Positions 61,459 through 64,000 of a stretch of DNA of 64,000 nucleotides are shown here, piece after piece. The position numbers were made by a program, and so were the translations under genes. Source of the stretch: Streptomyces albipurpureus (lineage in GTDB: Bacteria > Actinomycetota > Actinomycetes > Streptomycetales > Streptomycetaceae); assembly GCF_023701525.1 (NCBI RefSeq), contig NZ_JAMQAW010000023.1, positions 1 through 64,000 on the forward strand. The letters are read 5' to 3'. The notes beneath the pieces were generated by a model. The model was given only the letters and a program-made list of their open reading frames with translations. It did not search any database and was not told the DNA's origin. Numbering within the stretch: position 1 is the stretch's first letter; the number at the start of each line of letters is the position of its first letter.

Positions 61459-61962
61459 GGAGTGATGGTAGTCCGCAAGGCGCGCGCGCCGGGGTGCGAT
61501 CGAGAACCCCTGCGGGTCTGGGAGTGGATCTTACTAAGGGCCTTTGAATCACGGCTTGGGTTGAGGTGAACGCCTACGATCCCTCTCTCCGGCACTTTCG
61601 TATTGCGTTGTTTCGTGTCGTATGGTGTCGACTACGCCTGTAGCACTACACGGAGACCTTTGGCCTGCGCGCAAGCAGCTAGCAGTGAGCGCGGCAGTGA
61701 ATCCAAGGGTCTCTTTCTGTGCTCGAAGCCGGAAGCACCGGTTTCGAAGACAGTGAATGACCTGTGGGCCGGGCCCCGAGCGCAAGACGCGTTCGGGGCG
61801 TGGATCCCGGTGCGTGCTGTCCCCTTGCCCCGACACCCCAACGTCGGCGCAGCCCCGCATCAGGCGTGGGGCGGGGAAGTTCTCGTACCGGTGCCGGCCA
61901 CCCCCCACCGGGCGCTGAGCCGCTGATGCAGCGGTGCGTCCCGAGCACGCAAGGATCGACCC

Positions 61963-63462
61963 ATGGCGTCAAGCCTGACGAAGGACTCGGCCGGCTCCGC
62001 CGGTACGGAGAAGACCTTCCTCGGCCACCCCCGCGGACTGGCCTTCCTCTTTATGACCGAGATGTGGGAGCGGTACAGCTTCTACGGGATGCGGGCGCTG
62101 CTCGTCCTCTATCTGTCCACGGAAGTGGTCGATGGCGGGCTCGGTATGAAAACGGCGACCGCGGTCGCGATCTACTCCGTCTACAACGCCATGGTCTATC
62201 TGCTCGCCCTTCCGGGCGGCTGGCTGGGTGACCGGGTGTGGGGCGCGCGCAAGGCGACGGCCATCGCCGGTGTGATCATCATGTCCGGCCACTTCATGCT
62301 GGCCATCCCGGTGGACGCGATGTTCTTCTTGGGTCTCGCGGTCATCGCCATGGGCTCGGGTCTGCTGAAGTCCAACATCTCCACGATGGTGGGCCAGCTC
62401 TACCGGGACAAGAACGATCCCCGCCGTGACGGCGGCTTCACGATCTTCTACATGGGCATCAACCTGGGTGCCGTCGCCGCCCCGCTGACGATCGGCTCGG
62501 TCGGCCAGAACGTCGACTGGCACCTGGCCTTCGCCATGTCCGGTGTCGGTATGGCGCTGGGTCTGGTCTTCTTCTTCCTCGGCTTCCGGCATCTGAGCGA
62601 GGAGTCCGCCAGGGTTCCCTCGCCGGTGTCCGCGACGGAGCGGGCGGCGCTGCTGCGCAAGGGCCTGGTCTGGGTCGCCGTGGCGGCTGCCGCGTACGGG
62701 GTCGTCGGCCTGCTCGGTGCCTTCACCGTGGACTGGGTGCTGTGGCCGCTGACGATCCTCGGTCTGCTGCTGCCCGCCTGGTATCTGGTGAAGATCCGCC
62801 GGGACAGGGATCTGACCCCGGTCGAGCAGTCCCGGATGTCGGGCTACATCTGGTTCTTCGCCGCCGCGGCCGTGTTCTGGGCGATCTACGACCAGACCGG
62901 TTCCGTGCTCTCGCTCTTCGCCAAGAAGGACACCGAGGCCACGCTGTTGGGCTTTGACTTCCCGACCACCTGGTTCCAGTCGCTGAACCCGCTCTTCGTG
63001 ATGGCGCTCGCACCGCTCTTCGCCATGCTGTGGGTGGCGCTGTTCAAGCGGAACCGTGAGCCGAGCACCCTGTCGAAGTTCTCCTTCGCCCTGCTCATGG
63101 TCGGCGGCTCGTTCTTCGTGATGATGGTGGCGCAGGGCCTGGCCGGGGGCGATGCCAAGGTGTCGCCGATGTGGCTGGTCAGCGTCTACTTCATGCAGAC
63201 CGTGGGTGAGCTGTGCCTGTCTCCGGTGGGTCTGTCGCTGACGACCAAGCTCGCGCCGCGGAAGTACGCGTCCCAGATGATGGGTGTCTGGTTCCTCGCC
63301 ATGACCGCGGGCAACTCGGTGATCGCGCTGCTGCAGTTGCTGGGCGCTCCGACGGACACCCAGGGCTGGTTCGCCAGCCAAGGGGTGGTCGCCGTGCTCG
63401 CCGGTGTCGGGATCTTCATCTGGCGGCGCAAGGTCAAGCCGCTCATGGGTGGCGTGAACTGA
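61963..63462 (+). CDS. Proton-dependent peptide transporter (POT/PTR, MFS)
   Basis: 499 residues. Twelve or more TM segments of the POT family, importing di- and tripeptides with protons. The start is FLGHPRGLAFLFMTEMWERY with the ExxER motif, a POT hallmark. GGWLGDRVWGARKAT is the MFS loop motif, and FYMGINLGAVAAPLTIG is a POT signature. The 504-base upstream gap (61459-61962) has AT-rich patches and no convincing gene. Confidence 0.95.
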   Translation: MASSLTKDSAGSAGTEKTFLGHPRGLAFLFMTEMWERYSFYGMRALLVLYLSTEVVDGGLGMKTATAVAIYSVYNAMVYLLALPGGWLGDRVWGARKATAIAGVIIMSGHFMLAIPVDAMFFLGLAVIAMGSGLLKSNISTMVGQLYRDKNDPRRDGGFTIFYMGINLGAVAAPLTIGSVGQNVDWHLAFAMSGVGMALGLVFFFLGFRHLSEESARVPSPVSATERAALLRKGLVWVAVAAAAYGVVGLLGAFTVDWVLWPLTILGLLLPAWYLVKIRRDRDLTPVEQSRMSGYIWFFAAAAVFWAIYDQTGSVLSLFAKKDTEATLLGFDFPTTWFQSLNPLFVMALAPLFAMLWVALFKRNREPSTLSKFSFALLMVGGSFFVMMVAQGLAGGDAKVSPMWLVSVYFMQTVGELCLSPVGLSLTTKLAPRKYASQMMGVWFLAMTAGNSVIALLQLLGAPTDTQGWFASQGVVAVLAGVGIFIWRRKVKPLMGGVN

Positions 63463-63539
63463 CGATTCCCCTCGAACGGACAGGGTCCGTTCCTGGGTGA
63501 GAGTGGCCCGTCGCTTCGGTGGTCCGGTGGGATACCGGA

Positions 63540-63625
63540 GCGGCGGCCTTTCGCCTTCCCCGGTGACCGTTTCTCCTGTGACCGTTTCCCCGGTGACCGT
63601 CCCGCCTTCCCCGGTGACCAGCGCC
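63540..63625. repeat. Short GTGACCGTTTC-type reiteration
   Basis: CCGGTGACCGTTTC and close variants occur four times between about 63555 and 63625, downstream of the transporter gene, possibly part of its 3' untranslated region. Confidence 0.6.
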
Positions 63626-63703
63626 AGCGGAACCGCGCCTCATGGCGAGCGGGCCGCTGGGCCCAAAGAGGCCCTGCGGATCACACAGGTCATAGGGGTC
63701 CCG

Positions 63704-63751
63704 CACACCTCGCACACCTCACACCTCACACCTCACACCTCACACCTCACA
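63704..63751. repeat. CACACCT heptamer tandem repeat
   Basis: CACACCT is repeated about six times with one CG-bearing spacer, in the non-coding gap 63463-63855. Confidence 0.8.
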
Positions 63752-63781
63752 GCTGAGGCAGGGCGGAGGCAGAGCGGAAAA

Positions 63782-63811
63782 GACAAAAGAGCACGCCGCG
63801 CCTCGGCGTGC
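63782..63811 (-). terminator. Terminator of the partial ATPase gene (minus strand)
   Basis: GCACGCCG (63791-63798) pairs with CGGCGTGC (63804-63811) around CGCCT. On the minus strand the stem is followed by TCTTTTGTCT, a T-run that is unusual in this genome, 45 bases after the stop at 63856. Confidence 0.75.
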
Positions 63812-63855
63812 CCTACCAGGGACAGGCACCCGGCCGTGGGCCGGAAAAGGTGGCG

Positions 63856-64000
63856 TCAGGCCGGAGCGGCCAGTTCCGCCCAGACCGTCTTGCCCGGCGC
63901 ACTCGGCACCCGTACGACTCCCCAGTCCAGACAGAGGCGCTGGACGATGAACATCCCATGCCCACCGGGGCGGCCCGCCCGGTGCGGGGTGCGGGGTGCG
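63856..64000 (-). CDS. Partial CDS, C-terminus of an RsbW-like ATP-binding protein
   Basis: The frame enters from beyond the window end and stops at 63856-63858. The visible 47 residues include GGHGMFIVQRLCLDWGVVRV and PGKTVWAELAAPA, which match the G2 box and final strand of serine/threonine-kinase anti-sigma factors (RsbW/SpoIIAB-like HATPase). The family is highly expanded in Streptomyces; its sigma target is unknown. Confidence 0.8.
   Translation of the reverse strand, partial: APRTPHRAGRPGGHGMFIVQRLCLDWGVVRVPSAPGKTVWAELAAPA

Overview
The window is chromosomal DNA from a high-GC actinomycete, almost certainly a Streptomyces. The signs are extreme GC3, frequent GTG starts, a WhiB sporulation regulator, F420 biosynthesis genes, a run of LytR-CpsA-Psr (LCP) cell-wall ligases, and XRE/DUF397/DUF6879 gene families typical of streptomycetes. 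From memory, gene order in most of the window follows the core-chromosome segment around SCO3022-SCO3064 of S. coelicolor; I could not check this. I saw no tRNA, rRNA, CRISPR array, intact insertion sequence or integrase.

Layout. 0-0.3 kb: lower-GC 3' end of an unidentified gene with a perfect palindrome behind it. 0.3-3.4 kb: SpoIIM-like membrane protein divergent from an RDD protein, then a conserved hypothetical. 3.7-12.5 kb: a minus-strand group for one-carbon and mannose metabolism (ahcY, CDF metal exporter, manA, SIS-domain sugar isomerase, Trm112-like protein, phosphomannomutase, a metallopeptidase-fold protein). 12.8-18.8 kb: DUF3499 protein and a GT2/membrane fusion translationally coupled to a DUF5719 protein. 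19.9-24.7 kb: whiB, cysteine dioxygenase, fbiA-fbiB (F420), an AlkA-type glycosylase. 24.8-26.3 kb: a gene-free nested inverted repeat. 26.4-40.8 kb: an envelope-glycopolymer region with an NDP-sugar pyrophosphorylase, a secreted PGRP-type amidase, a TIGR03089 protein, five LCP ligases, a GT2 and a thioesterase.

40.85-49.6 kb is an accessory island between core genes. It holds small coupled proteins, a paralogous pair of segments (one with a decayed regulator), XRE/DUF5753 regulators, DUF397 partners, DUF6879 proteins, one pseudogene, a DUF5753 protein whose HTH has been replaced by an unrelated N-terminus, and a 21-codon ORF with a TTA codon. A TGCAA half-site recurs upstream of several of its transcription units.

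49.8-64 kb is mostly core again: acyl-CoA dehydrogenase, UDP-sugar dehydrogenase, VOC protein, purK-purE-dipeptidase, GtrA, a histidine kinase and response regulator separated by a secreted protein and a stand-alone LanC-like cyclase with a CCG zinc motif, a POT peptide transporter, and the 3' end of an RsbW-type ATPase.

How the genes fit together: phosphomannomutase, mannose-6-phosphate isomerase, the nucleotidyltransferase, UDP-sugar dehydrogenase, GT2s, GtrA and LCP proteins could together make, extend, move and attach cell-wall glycopolymers. whiB and SpoIIM suggest a sporulation-related setting. The XRE/DUF397 island looks like a horizontally mobile regulatory module.
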